Source: Lawsonia intracellularis PHE/MN1-00 (lineage in GTDB: Bacteria > Desulfobacterota > Desulfovibrionia > Desulfovibrionales > Desulfovibrionaceae). From it: a stretch of 64,000 nt of DNA. The position numbers and the translations under genes are program-made. A model generated the notes under the pieces. That model saw only the letters and a list, made by a program, of their open reading frames with translations. It made no database searches and was not told the DNA's origin. Numbering within the stretch: position 1 is the stretch's first letter; the number at the start of each line of letters is the position of its first letter. The stretch spans positions 1,173,501-1,237,500 of the forward strand of contig NC_008011.1 of assembly GCF_000055945.1 (NCBI RefSeq). Direction: 5' to 3'. Shown here one piece after another: positions 47,618-57,601 of the stretch.

Positions 47618-47661
47618 TGGTTCACAATAGTTAATTTATCTAAAAAATATTGAATAGTAAT

Positions 47662-48321
47662 CTACCAGTAGAATGTTTCATGTAATACTTTACTACGGTA
47701 TACATCATATTTACCCATAATTCCAGCAAGAGTGTAGGGTAATACAGTAAAGAATGACCATAATAATGTTTGTGGAGATACCCCAACCATCCAACCAATA
47801 ATGCCGATTAAAAGAATTAATACTAATTGGTTACTTTTTTTCCTAAGTAGAAAAAATATAAATAATGAAGTTAATGTTGACCAAAAACTTATAGTAGCAA
47901 TGATTGAAATATGTTGATTAGTAGAAAGAAAACAATAGTATATGAATATTGGTAGAAGTAAAATAATAAGCCCTATTATAACCTCAGTATATTGAAGAAA
48001 TATCATCATACAAAGTATAAAGCACCCTATGACTAAACATATAGAAGAGATGATCTCTAAAGGTGTAGTAAGTGGTTGTATAATAGGTAATGGCTGGAAC
48101 ATAGCAGGAATATTAAGTGCAAGAAGTATTAAAGCTTTTCTCCATATGCCCTTATAAAGATAATAAATACTACCAAAGAGATAGGCTAAAGGGTTAAATA
48201 ATGTTGAATCAGGAATGGGTGGATTAAAGAAGGGTAAGCCCAGGGAGTATGAAGGTGTAACAACCCTATTGTTAAAAAGATGAAAATAGTTTTCTTCATA
48301 CAAAGCATGCTTTTTTTTCAT
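47662..48321 (-). CDS. DUF2628-like inner-membrane protein
   Basis: 219 residues with four or five hydrophobic segments. The stretch NPLAYLFGSIYYLYKGIWRK near residue 44 resembles the F-G-x-x-Y-x-x-Y-R/K-G-M/L-W pattern of DUF2628 proteins, which otherwise have no known role. Two cytoplasmic-looking termini. It faces the TPR gene and diverges from the efflux operon. Confidence 0.65.
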   Translation of the reverse strand: MKKKHALYEENYFHLFNNRVVTPSYSLGLPFFNPPIPDSTLFNPLAYLFGSIYYLYKGIWRKALILLALNIPAMFQPLPIIQPLTTPLEIISSICLVIGCFILCMMIFLQYTEVIIGLIILLLPIFIYYCFLSTNQHISIIATISFWSTLTSLFIFFLLRKKSNQLVLILLIGIIGWMVGVSPQTLLWSFFTVLPYTLAGIMGKYDVYRSKVLHETFYW

Positions 48322-48797
48322 TGAGTAACCCTTATTATATAGCTTTGGTAGATAGTCAAAAGACTAACAGATTTAGAAAGAGATACATAGTAGTTAGAGT
48401 TTGTTGTGGAGGGGGTATACCATACAACAAGCTTTTTGCTTTTTTATTAATGAATTGTTAGTAGAAAGCTGCAAGAATTAGAAAGTAGGTTAGAATAAAG
48501 TCAGAACTTTAGTAATATAACATTTGATGGTTAGTTAGTATTATAGGATTAAGACTATTATAAATTTTTTAATTAGGTAAAATAGTTACTAACATATTTA
48601 AAAAAGAACATTTTTTTCTTATTATATCAACGGATTATTATATCTTCTTATATATAAGAAGCTAGGTTAGTTGAAGAAAAAAGTTTAGTTGCGTAATGTA
48701 GTGGAGATTGTCTCCTACTGTTAATAAATAGTTTTTTATAATTAATTGTATTAATGTAGAAATTATTTATAGGGTGTTTCTTTTTATAGGAGTTCCT
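48322..48797. other. Divergent gap upstream of the RND efflux operon
   Basis: 476 AT-rich bases without an ORF. Two inverted repeats stand out. TTGTTGT (48401-48407)/ACAACAA (48424-48430) encloses GGTATACC and is followed by a T-run on the plus strand. AGTGGAGA (48700-48707)/TCTCCTACT (48711-48719) has one bulged base and lies about 80 bases before the efflux start, a plausible operator or leader hairpin. No linked regulator gene is present. Confidence 0.5.
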
Positions 48798-49955
48798 ATG
48801 CATGGTTTATTTTTATTAAAAGGTCTAATCATTTTATGGGGTATTGGTGCTGGGTTAATAAGTTGTTCTTCAAATGAACAAGCAAGTATGCCAGCTCCAC
48901 TTGTTGAAGTGATGACCATTGAATCAAAAGATACGCCTATTGTTTTAACATTTGTTGGACAAACAGAAGGCTCAAGGTCTGTTGAAGTTCGTGCTCAGGT
49001 TTCAGGCATTTTAATGAATAGAGCCTATGAAGAAGGGCAATATGTTGAAAAAGGACAGCTTCTTTTTGAAATAGAACCTGATACCTATAAAGCTAACTTA
49101 GAGCAAGCCCAAAGTATGATGGAGCAAGCTAAAGCAAAGTTTGTTCAAGCTCAACAGGAACGCGATCGTATTCTTCCATTGTATAAAAAGAATGCCGTTA
49201 GTCAAAAGGATCGTGATAGTGCTGTAGCTTCTTATAATGCTGCAAAGGCAGATCTTGATGCTGCAAAAGCTGAAGTTACAGAAGCTAAAATTAAATTAGG
49301 ATATGCTTATGTAAAATCACCTGTTTCTGGTTATGCAAGTAAAGAAAATAAGACAATAGGTAATCTTATTACGGCAGGTTCATCTAGTGATAGTTTGCTT
49401 ACAGTGGTTAATCAAGTAAATCCTATATATGCAAATTTTTCTATTCCAAGTCCTCAATACATGCATATAAAGATGTTAAAGTCTGAAAATCTTCTTACTA
49501 TTGATAATCCTACGGCAACAATGACATTAGCAGATGGAAGTATATATAAAGAAACAGGTAAAGTAACTTTTATTGATAAACAAGTGAATCCATCAACCAG
49601 TGTTGTTGCAGCTAGGGCAGAGTTTATTAATCCAGACGCTCATGTGTTACCAGGACAATTTGTACGTGTGAATGTTCAAGGTGTTATATTAGTAAATGCT
49701 ATTTTAATACCACAGAAAGCTCTCATTCAAACACAGAAAGGTACTGTGGTGGCAGTTGTTAACAAGGAAAATAAAGTAGAGATGCGTCCAGTAAGAATTG
49801 GACAAAATTATGGAGAAAATTTTTTTGTATATAGTGGACTCTCCAATGGAGATCGTGTGATTGTTGAAGGGAATAACAAGGCAATCCCTGGTCAACCTGT
49901 ACGTCTAAAAGAATCTATACAACCCGCAATGAATGAAGCAGGCGGTAAGAAGTAA
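48798..49955 (+). CDS. RND efflux periplasmic adaptor (AcrA/MexA family) lipoprotein
   Basis: 385 residues starting at the ATG at 48798, six bases after TAGGAG; a further 24 upstream bases are in frame but lack support. Signal with lipobox GAGLISC (Cys about 22). Then the barrel-sandwich hybrid domain (VEVRAQVSGILMNRAYEEGQ), a coiled-coil hairpin (about 95-165, alanine- and glutamine-rich) and the membrane-proximal beta domain. It bridges the inner-membrane pump and the outer-membrane duct encoded next; its last base is shared with the next ATG. Confidence 0.93.
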   Translation: MHGLFLLKGLIILWGIGAGLISCSSNEQASMPAPLVEVMTIESKDTPIVLTFVGQTEGSRSVEVRAQVSGILMNRAYEEGQYVEKGQLLFEIEPDTYKANLEQAQSMMEQAKAKFVQAQQERDRILPLYKKNAVSQKDRDSAVASYNAAKADLDAAKAEVTEAKIKLGYAYVKSPVSGYASKENKTIGNLITAGSSSDSLLTVVNQVNPIYANFSIPSPQYMHIKMLKSENLLTIDNPTATMTLADGSIYKETGKVTFIDKQVNPSTSVVAARAEFINPDAHVLPGQFVRVNVQGVILVNAILIPQKALIQTQKGTVVAVVNKENKVEMRPVRIGQNYGENFFVYSGLSNGDRVIVEGNNKAIPGQPVRLKESIQPAMNEAGGKK

Positions 49956-52900
49956 TGAGTAATAAGGAGAATATTACAGAAGTGAAAGAAGGATTTTTTC
50001 TTCGCCGTCCTATTTTCTCTACTGTTATTTCATTATTTATTACATTTATAGGGATATTAGCTATTTTTTCTTTGCCAATTGAGCAGTATCCTAATTTAAC
50101 ACCTCCACAGGTAGAGATAAAAACAACATATAATGGTGCAAGTGCTAATACTGTATCTGAAAGTGTTGCTTCAGTCCTTGAAGAACAAGTGAACGGCGTT
50201 GATAATATGAGTTATATGAACTCTGTTAGTGCAGGAACAGGTACTATGACTCTTACTGTTACCTTTGATGTAGGTACAGATCCTGAAGAGGCCACTATTA
50301 ACGTTAATAACAGGGTACAATTAGCAACTCCAAAACTTCCTCAAGACGTACAGCGAACAGGGATTTCTGTTTTAAAAAAATCTCCAGCAATTTTACAAAT
50401 TGTCTTTCTTACTTCTCCAGATGAACGCTATGATACAATTTTTCTTAGTAACTATGCGCTACTTAACATTGTTGATGATTTAAAGCGTGTTCCTGGTGTA
50501 GGGGATGTTCAAAATTTTGCAGGACAAGATTATGCTATTAGAGTCTGGTTAAAACCAGATCGTATGGAACAGTTAAAAATTACACCAAATGATGTAATTA
50601 ATGCTATTAATGATCAAAATATTCAGATTGGTGCCGGACGTATTGGGGATGAGCCTGTATCTTCGTCTATTGGGGTAACTTGGCAGATAATTACAAAGGG
50701 TCGGCTTGAAACGCCAGAACAATTTGAAAATATTATTCTTCGTACAGAGCCTGATGGATCAATCTTACGGCTAAAAGATATTGCACGGATAGAACTTGGT
50801 GCTCAAGTTTACAATTTTACAGGTAGGCAAGATGGACTTGCTGCTATTCCTATAGGCATTTTTTTAGCACCAGGTGCTAATGCACTTACAACAGCTGAAG
50901 CTGTTCGTGTTAAGATGAAAGAATTATCAACACAGTTTCCTGTTGGTGTAGCCTACGATATCCCTTACGATACAACTACATTTGTTAATATTGCTATCAA
51001 AGAAGTTGTTAAAACATTATGTGAGGCAATGTTTCTTGTTTTTTTAGTGGTTTATTTATTTCTACAGAATTGGAGAGCAACACTTATACCTTGTTTGGCA
51101 GTACCAGTGTCTATTGTAGGTACGTTTGCAGGTATGCATCTATTAGGTTTTTCTATTAATACATTAACAATGTTTGGACTTGTCCTTGCTATTGGAATTG
51201 TTGTTGATGATGCAATCGTTGTATTAGAAAATGTTGAGCGACATATATCTGAAGGGCAGCCAGTGCATATAGCAACAGCTAAAGCAATGTCAGAAGTAAC
51301 TAGTGCTATTATTGCTATTGTGCTTGTGTTATGTGCTGTTTTTATCCCTGTAGCTTTTATAGGCGGCCTTGCTGGACGTATGTACCAACAATTTGCAATC
51401 ACTATCGCTGTCTCTGTAGTGATTTCAGGTGTTGTAGCATTAACTTTTACTCCAGCGTTATGTATTGTTTTATTAAGAAATTATGAACCAACAACTAGTA
51501 GTTTTTTTAAAAATTTTAATGATTGGTTTGCTAATATAACAGGAAAGTATATTCATATTGTTAAGGTTTTATTACGTCGTACTTTATTAACTATTTGCCT
51601 TTTTTGTTTAGTATTATTAGGAACCACAGCACTTATAAAAATTGTTCCAAGTGGATTAGTTCCAGATGAAGATCAGGGATATTTTATATCTTTAGTTATG
51701 CTGCCTGATGGAGCTTCTCTTTCTCGTACTTCTAAGACTGCTAGTATCCTTGAGCAACAGCTTATTAAAGATTCTTCTGTAGAGCATGTTATGAGTTTTT
51801 CTGGATTAGATGCTATTAGTGGTGCTTCTAAAACAAATGCTGCTACAATATTTGTTACACTTAAACCATGGGGAGAGCGAAAGAAGAAAGATGAATCTTC
51901 TTTTGCTATTGTCCGGAAAGTGTTTGGGCTAGGTAGTGAGATACCTGAAGGATATGTTGTTGCTTTTAATCCTCCACCAATAAGTGGTATGAGTAATACT
52001 GGCGGGTTTGAGTTGTGGGTGCAAAATCGTATAGGAGCTAGTGAAGTTGAGCTTTATACTATGATACAGAAGGTACTTCAAAAAGCTCGGGGACGTAAGG
52101 AGTTACAAGGACTAAATAGTTCATTTGGTGTAAATGCCCCACAGTTATTTATAGAACTTGATCGTGAGCAAGCTGAAACTTTGGGAGTTAGTATTTCAGA
52201 TGTTTTTTCAGCTATGCAGTCTACATTTGGCTCCTATTATGTTAATGATTTTAATCTATATGGTCGAACATTTCGTGTATATACACAGTCGGAGTCTGAC
52301 TACAGAGCTCTTCCAGAAAATATAAAGGAAGTTTATGTTCGTAATAGGAATGGAGAGATGGTGCCTATTATCTCTTTACTAAAGGTAAAACCTATTGCTG
52401 GCTCTCAAATTATAGAACGTTTTAATGGTTTTCCTGCTGCTAAAATAATGGGAAGTCCTGCATCTGGATATAGTTCTGGTCAGGCTATGGATGCTATTGA
52501 GTCTGTAGCAAAAGAAGTCTTACCAGAAGGGTATACATTAGCGTGGTCAGGTTCTTCCTACCAAGAGCGGGTTGTGAGCGGTGGTGGATCATTTGTACTT
52601 CTTTTATCTTTAATTATGGTATTTCTCATCCTTGCAGCACAATATGAAAGTTGGTCTTTACCTTTGACGATATTAACAGCAGTTCCTTTTGCAGCTTTTG
52701 GTGCTATCTTAGCCATTTGGTTAAGAGGAATTGCAAATGATGTTTATTTTCAAGTTGCTCTAATTACACTTGTAGGTTTATCAGCTAAAAATGCAATTTT
52801 GATTGTTGAATTTGCAGTAGAAAAATATCGTCTAGATGGAATGAATATTATTGATGCCATTGAAGAGGCTTCACGATTACGTTTTCGTCCTATTATTATG

Positions 52901-53104
52901 ACATCTTTAGCATTTATTCTTGGATGCGTTCCACTTGCTATTAGTACCGGAGCTGGAGCTGCCAGCCGTCATGCAATAGGAACAAGTGTTATTGGTGGGA
53001 TGTTATTGGCTACGATTATTGCACCATTATTTATCCCATTCTTTTTCCGCTGGATTATGGTGATTTCAGAAAAATTTTCAAGTAAGAAATCCACTCAGGA
53101 GTAA
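49955..53104 (+). CDS. RND multidrug efflux permease (AcrB/MexB family, HAE-1)
   Basis: 1,049 residues, twelve membrane helices and two large periplasmic porter domains. Conserved start FFLRRPIFSTVISLFITFIG; the proton-relay Asp pair of TM4 is Asp418-Asp419 in GIVVDDAIVV, and the TM10 lysine is in GLSAKNAILIVEFA. Length and motifs fit HAE-1 pumps that expel drugs, bile salts and detergents, which would be useful in a gut pathogen. Substrates cannot be read from sequence. Confidence 0.95.
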   Translation: MSNKENITEVKEGFFLRRPIFSTVISLFITFIGILAIFSLPIEQYPNLTPPQVEIKTTYNGASANTVSESVASVLEEQVNGVDNMSYMNSVSAGTGTMTLTVTFDVGTDPEEATINVNNRVQLATPKLPQDVQRTGISVLKKSPAILQIVFLTSPDERYDTIFLSNYALLNIVDDLKRVPGVGDVQNFAGQDYAIRVWLKPDRMEQLKITPNDVINAINDQNIQIGAGRIGDEPVSSSIGVTWQIITKGRLETPEQFENIILRTEPDGSILRLKDIARIELGAQVYNFTGRQDGLAAIPIGIFLAPGANALTTAEAVRVKMKELSTQFPVGVAYDIPYDTTTFVNIAIKEVVKTLCEAMFLVFLVVYLFLQNWRATLIPCLAVPVSIVGTFAGMHLLGFSINTLTMFGLVLAIGIVVDDAIVVLENVERHISEGQPVHIATAKAMSEVTSAIIAIVLVLCAVFIPVAFIGGLAGRMYQQFAITIAVSVVISGVVALTFTPALCIVLLRNYEPTTSSFFKNFNDWFANITGKYIHIVKVLLRRTLLTICLFCLVLLGTTALIKIVPSGLVPDEDQGYFISLVMLPDGASLSRTSKTASILEQQLIKDSSVEHVMSFSGLDAISGASKTNAATIFVTLKPWGERKKKDESSFAIVRKVFGLGSEIPEGYVVAFNPPPISGMSNTGGFELWVQNRIGASEVELYTMIQKVLQKARGRKELQGLNSSFGVNAPQLFIELDREQAETLGVSISDVFSAMQSTFGSYYVNDFNLYGRTFRVYTQSESDYRALPENIKEVYVRNRNGEMVPIISLLKVKPIAGSQIIERFNGFPAAKIMGSPASGYSSGQAMDAIESVAKEVLPEGYTLAWSGSSYQERVVSGGGSFVLLLSLIMVFLILAAQYESWSLPLTILTAVPFAAFGAILAIWLRGIANDVYFQVALITLVGLSAKNAILIVEFAVEKYRLDGMNIIDAIEEASRLRFRPIIMTSLAFILGCVPLAISTGAGAASRHAIGTSVIGGMLLATIIAPLFIPFFFRWIMVISEKFSSKKSTQE

Positions 53105-53107
53105 TCC

Positions 53108-54487
53108 ATGAAAAGATTGTTACTCTGTATTATAACATGTGTTATTGTATCAAGTTGCTCTTTTGCTCCAGATTACAATCGACCACATTTAGAGTTACCT
53201 GAGGTATGGGTTAGTTCACCAGAGACAGGAGTTCCTGCTTCTATGCAGTGGTGGAAACGCTTTAATGATTCTACACTTGATATTTTAGTAGCAGAAGCTT
53301 TGCAGCATAATAGAGACTTAATTGCAGCTGTGGCCAGAGTAGATTATGCACAAGCTCAGTTAGGAGTTGCTCGATCAGATTTGTTTCCACATTTTTCAGG
53401 AAATGCTCAAGCAACACCTGTATGGGTAGATCATAAGAGGGTTACAGATGGACAATCTCCATATAGCGCAAACTTTTCAGCAAGTTGGGAAATTGATATT
53501 TGGGGAAAGATACGGAATGCCAAAGATGCTGCATTTTCTCAATTAATGGCTACAGAAGCAGAAAAAGAGGGTGTTTTTCTTTCTATTGCTGCCCAAACAG
53601 CAAATGCTTATTTTTTGTTGAGGAGCCTTGACTTACAATGTTCTATTGCAGAGAGGACAGTAAAAACACGTGAAGATGCATTAAGTATCTATACTGCACA
53701 ATATCAAAAAGGATTTATTAACAAATTAGATTTAACTCGAGCAAAAACAGAAGTTGAGACAGCACGTACAGCACTTTATCAAAAACGTATTGCACAAGAG
53801 AATGCTGAAACAGCTTTATCTGTTTTGTTAGGCCGTTCTCCACGGTTAATTATGGACACAGCAATTGAGCGTGGGGTATCTATGAAAGATTTATCTTGTA
53901 TTCCTGTTATTCCTCAAGGTATTCCTTCAGAGCTTTTAGAAAGACGTCCTGATATACGTCAAGCTGAATATACGTTAAAAGCTACTAGTGCAAATATTGG
54001 TGTGGCAAGAGCAGCTTGGTTACCATCTATTTCATTAACAGGATTATTTGGTATTGTAAGCCCACATTTAAGTGATTTATTAAAAAATCCTTTAAAAACA
54101 TGGAGTTATGGGGAAACTGGAACTGTGCCTATTTTAGATTTTGGTCAGGTATACTATAATGTGGAAGCAGCCCAGGCAAAAGAACGTGAAGCATTAGCTA
54201 ACTATGAAAAAACAGTACAAAATGCTTTTAAAGATATTCATGATGCTCTTATACGGCAATATGAATCAAAGAATATAGTTAATTCACTTGAACGAATGGT
54301 GAAAGAGTTACGTATAGCTGTACATCTTGCACGTACTCTTTACGATAATGGTTATACATCTTATCTTGATGTGTTAGATGCAGAACGTGCTCTTTTTCAA
54401 AGTGAACTAGATCTTGCTAGTGCTTGGAGTGATCGCCTATCTTCTATTGTACAAGTTTGTTTAGCATTAGGAGGCAGTTGGGAATAA
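53108..54487 (+). CDS. RND outer-membrane factor (TolC/OprM/NodT family) lipoprotein
   Basis: 459 residues. Signal with lipobox VIVSSC (Cys16), then SFAPDYNRPHLELPEVW, the usual NodT/OprM start, and two duplicated alpha-helical barrel repeats (SELLERRPDIRQAEYTLKAT marks the second). Completes the pump encoded by the two upstream genes, with a three-base gap. Confidence 0.93.
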   Translation: MKRLLLCIITCVIVSSCSFAPDYNRPHLELPEVWVSSPETGVPASMQWWKRFNDSTLDILVAEALQHNRDLIAAVARVDYAQAQLGVARSDLFPHFSGNAQATPVWVDHKRVTDGQSPYSANFSASWEIDIWGKIRNAKDAAFSQLMATEAEKEGVFLSIAAQTANAYFLLRSLDLQCSIAERTVKTREDALSIYTAQYQKGFINKLDLTRAKTEVETARTALYQKRIAQENAETALSVLLGRSPRLIMDTAIERGVSMKDLSCIPVIPQGIPSELLERRPDIRQAEYTLKATSANIGVARAAWLPSISLTGLFGIVSPHLSDLLKNPLKTWSYGETGTVPILDFGQVYYNVEAAQAKEREALANYEKTVQNAFKDIHDALIRQYESKNIVNSLERMVKELRIAVHLARTLYDNGYTSYLDVLDAERALFQSELDLASAWSDRLSSIVQVCLALGGSWE

Positions 54488-54620
54488 TAATTATGTGTTT
54501 AGTTATATTATCTCTTTTTCTATGTATATAGTAGCAGTGTGTAATGTGTTTTAGAGTTATTGCTAGACAAATAATTTATTCTCTATTATATATTAACTAA
54601 TTGTAACTTAGGAGTCCTAC

Positions 54621-54734
54621 ATGGCCCATAAAAAAATTGAACGTAAAAAAGAACTTGATAGACGGCGTCAACGTCGTGCCAAACGCCTTAAGAAGCGTAT
54701 CAAGGAGAATAAAGCTGCTAAAGCTACTAAGTAA
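54621..54734 (+). CDS. Very basic small protein (37 aa)
   Basis: MAHKKIERKKELDRRRQRRA, then KRLKKRIKENKAAKATK. Nineteen of 37 residues are Lys or Arg, and it should form one charged helix. TAGGAG sits six bases before the ATG, and a terminator follows 60 bases later, so it looks expressed. I recall similar short proteins in Desulfovibrio genomes; the composition suggests RNA or ribosome binding, but this is a guess. Below the length of most ORF listings. Confidence 0.7.
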   Translation: MAHKKIERKKELDRRRQRRAKRLKKRIKENKAAKATK

Positions 54735-54794
54735 ATTTTTAGTCTTTAATTTATGAAAATAAATTGTGTCATTATTTTTTAATGATCATTGGAC

Positions 54795-54829
54795 CAGCGG
54801 TTTCGTTTATCGTCACCGCTGTTGTTTTT
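54795..54829 (+). terminator. Terminator after the small basic protein gene
   Basis: CAGCGGT (54795-54801) pairs with ACCGCTG (54815-54821) around a 13-base loop containing a further CG/CG pairing, followed by TTGTTTTTA. It separates the unit from the FmdB gene. Confidence 0.75.
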
Positions 54830-54857
54830 AAGTCCATACATGTTGTGGAGCTAGTAT

Positions 54858-55283
54858 ATGCCAATTTATGAATATTATTGTACACAATGTGATAATACCT
54901 TTGAAGAGTGGTCAAAGAATGCGTCATCTCATGAACATAAAAAGTGTCCCAACTGTGGTGGAGATGCAAAACAACTTATTTCTAATACAGCGTTTATCCT
55001 TAAAGGAAGTGGTTGGTATGTAACAGAGTATGGAAATAAAAAAAGTGAAGAGCAGAACAAAAAAAATACTTCCGATAAAACAGAGGTGTCATCTGACTCT
55101 TCTAGCACTACATTAGAGTCTTCTGGTGATGGAAGTAGTTCTACAGAGACTCATAAGACACCTTCAATAAGTGAGCCTCAAAAAACATCTAAAGAAAAGC
55201 CTAAAGTTCAACAGAACACTAAGTCTGCTGTAACAGCATCAAGTGAAGTAACAAGCAGTAATGAAGCAACTATTAGTAAGTAA
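54858..55283 (+). CDS. FmdB-family zinc ribbon protein
   Basis: 141 residues. The first 45 form the FmdB zinc ribbon: MPIYEYYCTQCDNTFEEW, then CPNCGG, with Cys pairs CTQC and CPNC. After SNTAFILKGSGWYVTEYG comes a long low-complexity tail rich in Ser, Thr, Lys and Glu, as is common in this family. Proposed regulatory protein; role unproven. GTGGAG precedes the ATG. Confidence 0.85.
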   Translation: MPIYEYYCTQCDNTFEEWSKNASSHEHKKCPNCGGDAKQLISNTAFILKGSGWYVTEYGNKKSEEQNKKNTSDKTEVSSDSSSTTLESSGDGSSSTETHKTPSISEPQKTSKEKPKVQQNTKSAVTASSEVTSSNEATISK

Positions 55284-55323
55284 TAATTATATCCTTTGAG
55301 GTATTATAAAGGTTAGGGTTTAC

Positions 55324-56655
55324 ATGATTGATCGTTATACACGTAAGGAAATGGGTCGTATTTGGACGTTAAACAATCGTTACCAGACATGGCTACGTGT
55401 AGAGCTAGCAGTATGTTTAGCTTGGAATAAGTTGGGTGTAATTTCAGATGATGCCTTCAAGACCATTCAGGAACGTGCTGTGATTGATGTGAATCGTATA
55501 CTTGAAATTGAGAGTATTACACATCATGATGTTATTGCATTTTTAACAGCTCTAGAGGAGCAAATAGGACCAGAAGCTCGTTTTATTCATTTAGGTTGTA
55601 CTTCATCTGATATTGTAGATACAGCAACGTCACTTTTACTTATAGAGGCAGGAGAGCTTATATTAAAAGGTTTTGATAAGCTACTTACATCTATTGAATC
55701 CCTTGCATTAAAACATCAAGGGTTGCTTTGTATGGGTAGAACACATGGGGTTCATGCTGAACCAACAACATTTGCCTTAAAGTTTGCTAATTTTTTTGCT
55801 GAAATCCAACGAGATAAAGAGCGTTTTGTACAAGCATTTAATGGTATTCATGTTGGAAAATTTTCAGGTGCTGTTGGTACATACACATTTCTCACTCCAG
55901 AAGTTGAAACTATTGCATGTGATATCCTTGGGCTTAAACCTGATACTATTTCTACTCAAGTTATACAGCGAGACCGTCATGCTGAATATTTCACAGCTCT
56001 TGCTATTACAGCAGGAAGTATTGAGCGACTTTGTGTAGAATTACGTCACTTACAAAGAACAGAAGTACGAGAGGTAGAGGAAGGTTTTCAGAAGGGACAA
56101 AAAGGTTCTTCTGCTATGCCTCATAAAAAAAATCCAATTTCTGCAGAAAACATGACAGGGCTTTCTCGCCTTATCCGAGGAAATGTTCTTGCTGCATTAG
56201 AGAACCAAGCATTATGGCATGAAAGAGATATTAGTCATTCATCAGTAGAGCGTGTAATAATGCCTGATACAACTATATTGATGGACTATATCTTTCATCG
56301 TTTATCTGGGATATTAGATGAATTAATCGTTCTTCCAGAAAATATAGAATGTAATATGCAGGCCTCATTTGGTTTATTTTATTCACAACGAATTTTGAAT
56401 GCTCTAATAGAATCTGGGATGGGTCGTCAGGAAGCTTATGTTTCTGTACAGCGTAATGCTATGCAGAGTTGGGAGACTAAACAACCTTTTCAAGAAGTTA
56501 TTATGGATGATACAAATATTGTATCTTGTTTAGGTCAAGAAATGTTAGAGAAGTTATTCGATACTAGTTTTTATCTTCGTTATGAAAAAGTTATATTAGG
56601 GCGAATATTTGGTGAATCTACTTTACAGAAATATCAAGCAAATAAGAAAAATTAA
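55324..56655 (+). CDS. purB: Adenylosuccinate lyase
   Basis: Acts twice in purine synthesis (SAICAR to AICAR; adenylosuccinate to AMP). 443 residues. HHDVIAFLTALEEQIG near 69, MGRTHGVHAEPTTFALKFAN near 138 with the general acid histidine, and the superfamily signature GSSAMPHKKNP at 261-271 with the catalytic serine loop. Followed by pyrE after 30 bases, so purine and pyrimidine genes share a transcript. Confidence 0.97.
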   Translation: MIDRYTRKEMGRIWTLNNRYQTWLRVELAVCLAWNKLGVISDDAFKTIQERAVIDVNRILEIESITHHDVIAFLTALEEQIGPEARFIHLGCTSSDIVDTATSLLLIEAGELILKGFDKLLTSIESLALKHQGLLCMGRTHGVHAEPTTFALKFANFFAEIQRDKERFVQAFNGIHVGKFSGAVGTYTFLTPEVETIACDILGLKPDTISTQVIQRDRHAEYFTALAITAGSIERLCVELRHLQRTEVREVEEGFQKGQKGSSAMPHKKNPISAENMTGLSRLIRGNVLAALENQALWHERDISHSSVERVIMPDTTILMDYIFHRLSGILDELIVLPENIECNMQASFGLFYSQRILNALIESGMGRQEAYVSVQRNAMQSWETKQPFQEVIMDDTNIVSCLGQEMLEKLFDTSFYLRYEKVILGRIFGESTLQKYQANKKN

Positions 56656-56685
56656 TTAGGAAACTAATAGTTAGGTTGTGTGGTA

Positions 56686-57249
56686 ATGGATATTTTAAAA
56701 AAACGATTAGCAAAAATTTTTTTTGAACGTTCATATAAAGAAGGAAATTTTACTTTAAGTTCAGGCCGTAAGAGCGATTATTATTTTGATTGCAGACAAA
56801 CAGCATTACATCCTGAAGGGGCTTGGTTAATAGGAAATCTTCTTAATGCATTACTTGTTGATGTAGATATTTCGGCAGTGGGAGGAATGACCTTAGGTGC
56901 TGATCCTCTTATTTCAGCAATAACTGTTATTTCATATGAATTAGATAGGCCTCTTTCAGGACTTATTGTCCGTAAAGAGGCAAAGTTACATGGAACTGCT
57001 CAATATGTCGAAGGTCTTGCAAACGTCCATTCTGGAGATAGAGTTGCTGTTATTGAAGATGTTGTAACTACCGGAAACTCTTTACTTTTAGCATGCGAAC
57101 GTATTAAAGCTTCCGGATTGACTATTGCTATTCTCTGTACAATATTTGATCGTGAAGAAGGAGGGAAAGAATTTCTTCAGGAAGCTGGTTATGAATTACG
57201 ATCTCTTTTTACCCGTAAAGAGCTTGTAGACCTTGCAACTAGTCTATAA
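56686..57249 (+). CDS. pyrE: Orotate phosphoribosyltransferase
   Basis: Converts orotate and PRPP to OMP. 187 residues. The PRPP loop VAVIEDVVTTGNS (about 119-131) and the start region GNFTLSSGRKSDYYFDCRQT are diagnostic. The ATG at 56686 is 10 bases after AGG; GTG two codons earlier is possible. Nothing recognisable lies in the 290 bases between its stop and the ATG at 57541. Confidence 0.95.
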   Translation: MDILKKRLAKIFFERSYKEGNFTLSSGRKSDYYFDCRQTALHPEGAWLIGNLLNALLVDVDISAVGGMTLGADPLISAITVISYELDRPLSGLIVRKEAKLHGTAQYVEGLANVHSGDRVAVIEDVVTTGNSLLLACERIKASGLTIAILCTIFDREEGGKEFLQEAGYELRSLFTRKELVDLATSL

Positions 57250-57601
57250 TGTTATTTAACCTAGTTTAGTGATTGATAGTAAGTTAATCCTTAAAAAATA
57301 GGTTTCAACTAATAAGGTTATATTATATTTTCATTATATATTAATAGGAAATGTTTTTTTAAAGGTAGAGGTCTTTCTTTTTTTATGGTATAGCCTATTG
57401 TATATTGAATACATGCTTTCTTATTGTTTTATAAAGTGAAGTTGAATTTATAGTATATAGTAATTATTATAGTTAACTTTTTATTAGTTCCAATGGGTTG
57501 GAGTTCCGTAATTTAATACTTAGGATTAGTTGTATGTATTATGAGTTATTTTAATAAAATAAAAGAAGTCAGAAATAAATATTATTTTTATTTATTAATA
57601 A
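57250..57601. other. Gap after pyrE, including an out-of-frame membrane-anchor start
   Basis: 352 AT-rich bases. The first 290 show nothing. The ATG at 57541 opens a reading frame, MSYFNKIKEVRNKYYFYLLI then IGG, that looks like the anchor of the next protein but is separated from it by the T10 tract (see the next entries). AGGA at 57522-57525 is its nearest ribosome-binding candidate, rather far at 15 bases. Confidence 0.5.

Noticed and set aside
51052-51402. 116-residue ORF antisense to the RND pump gene
   Set aside because: Entirely opposite a highly conserved coding region of the pump, with a composition typical of antisense reading frames.
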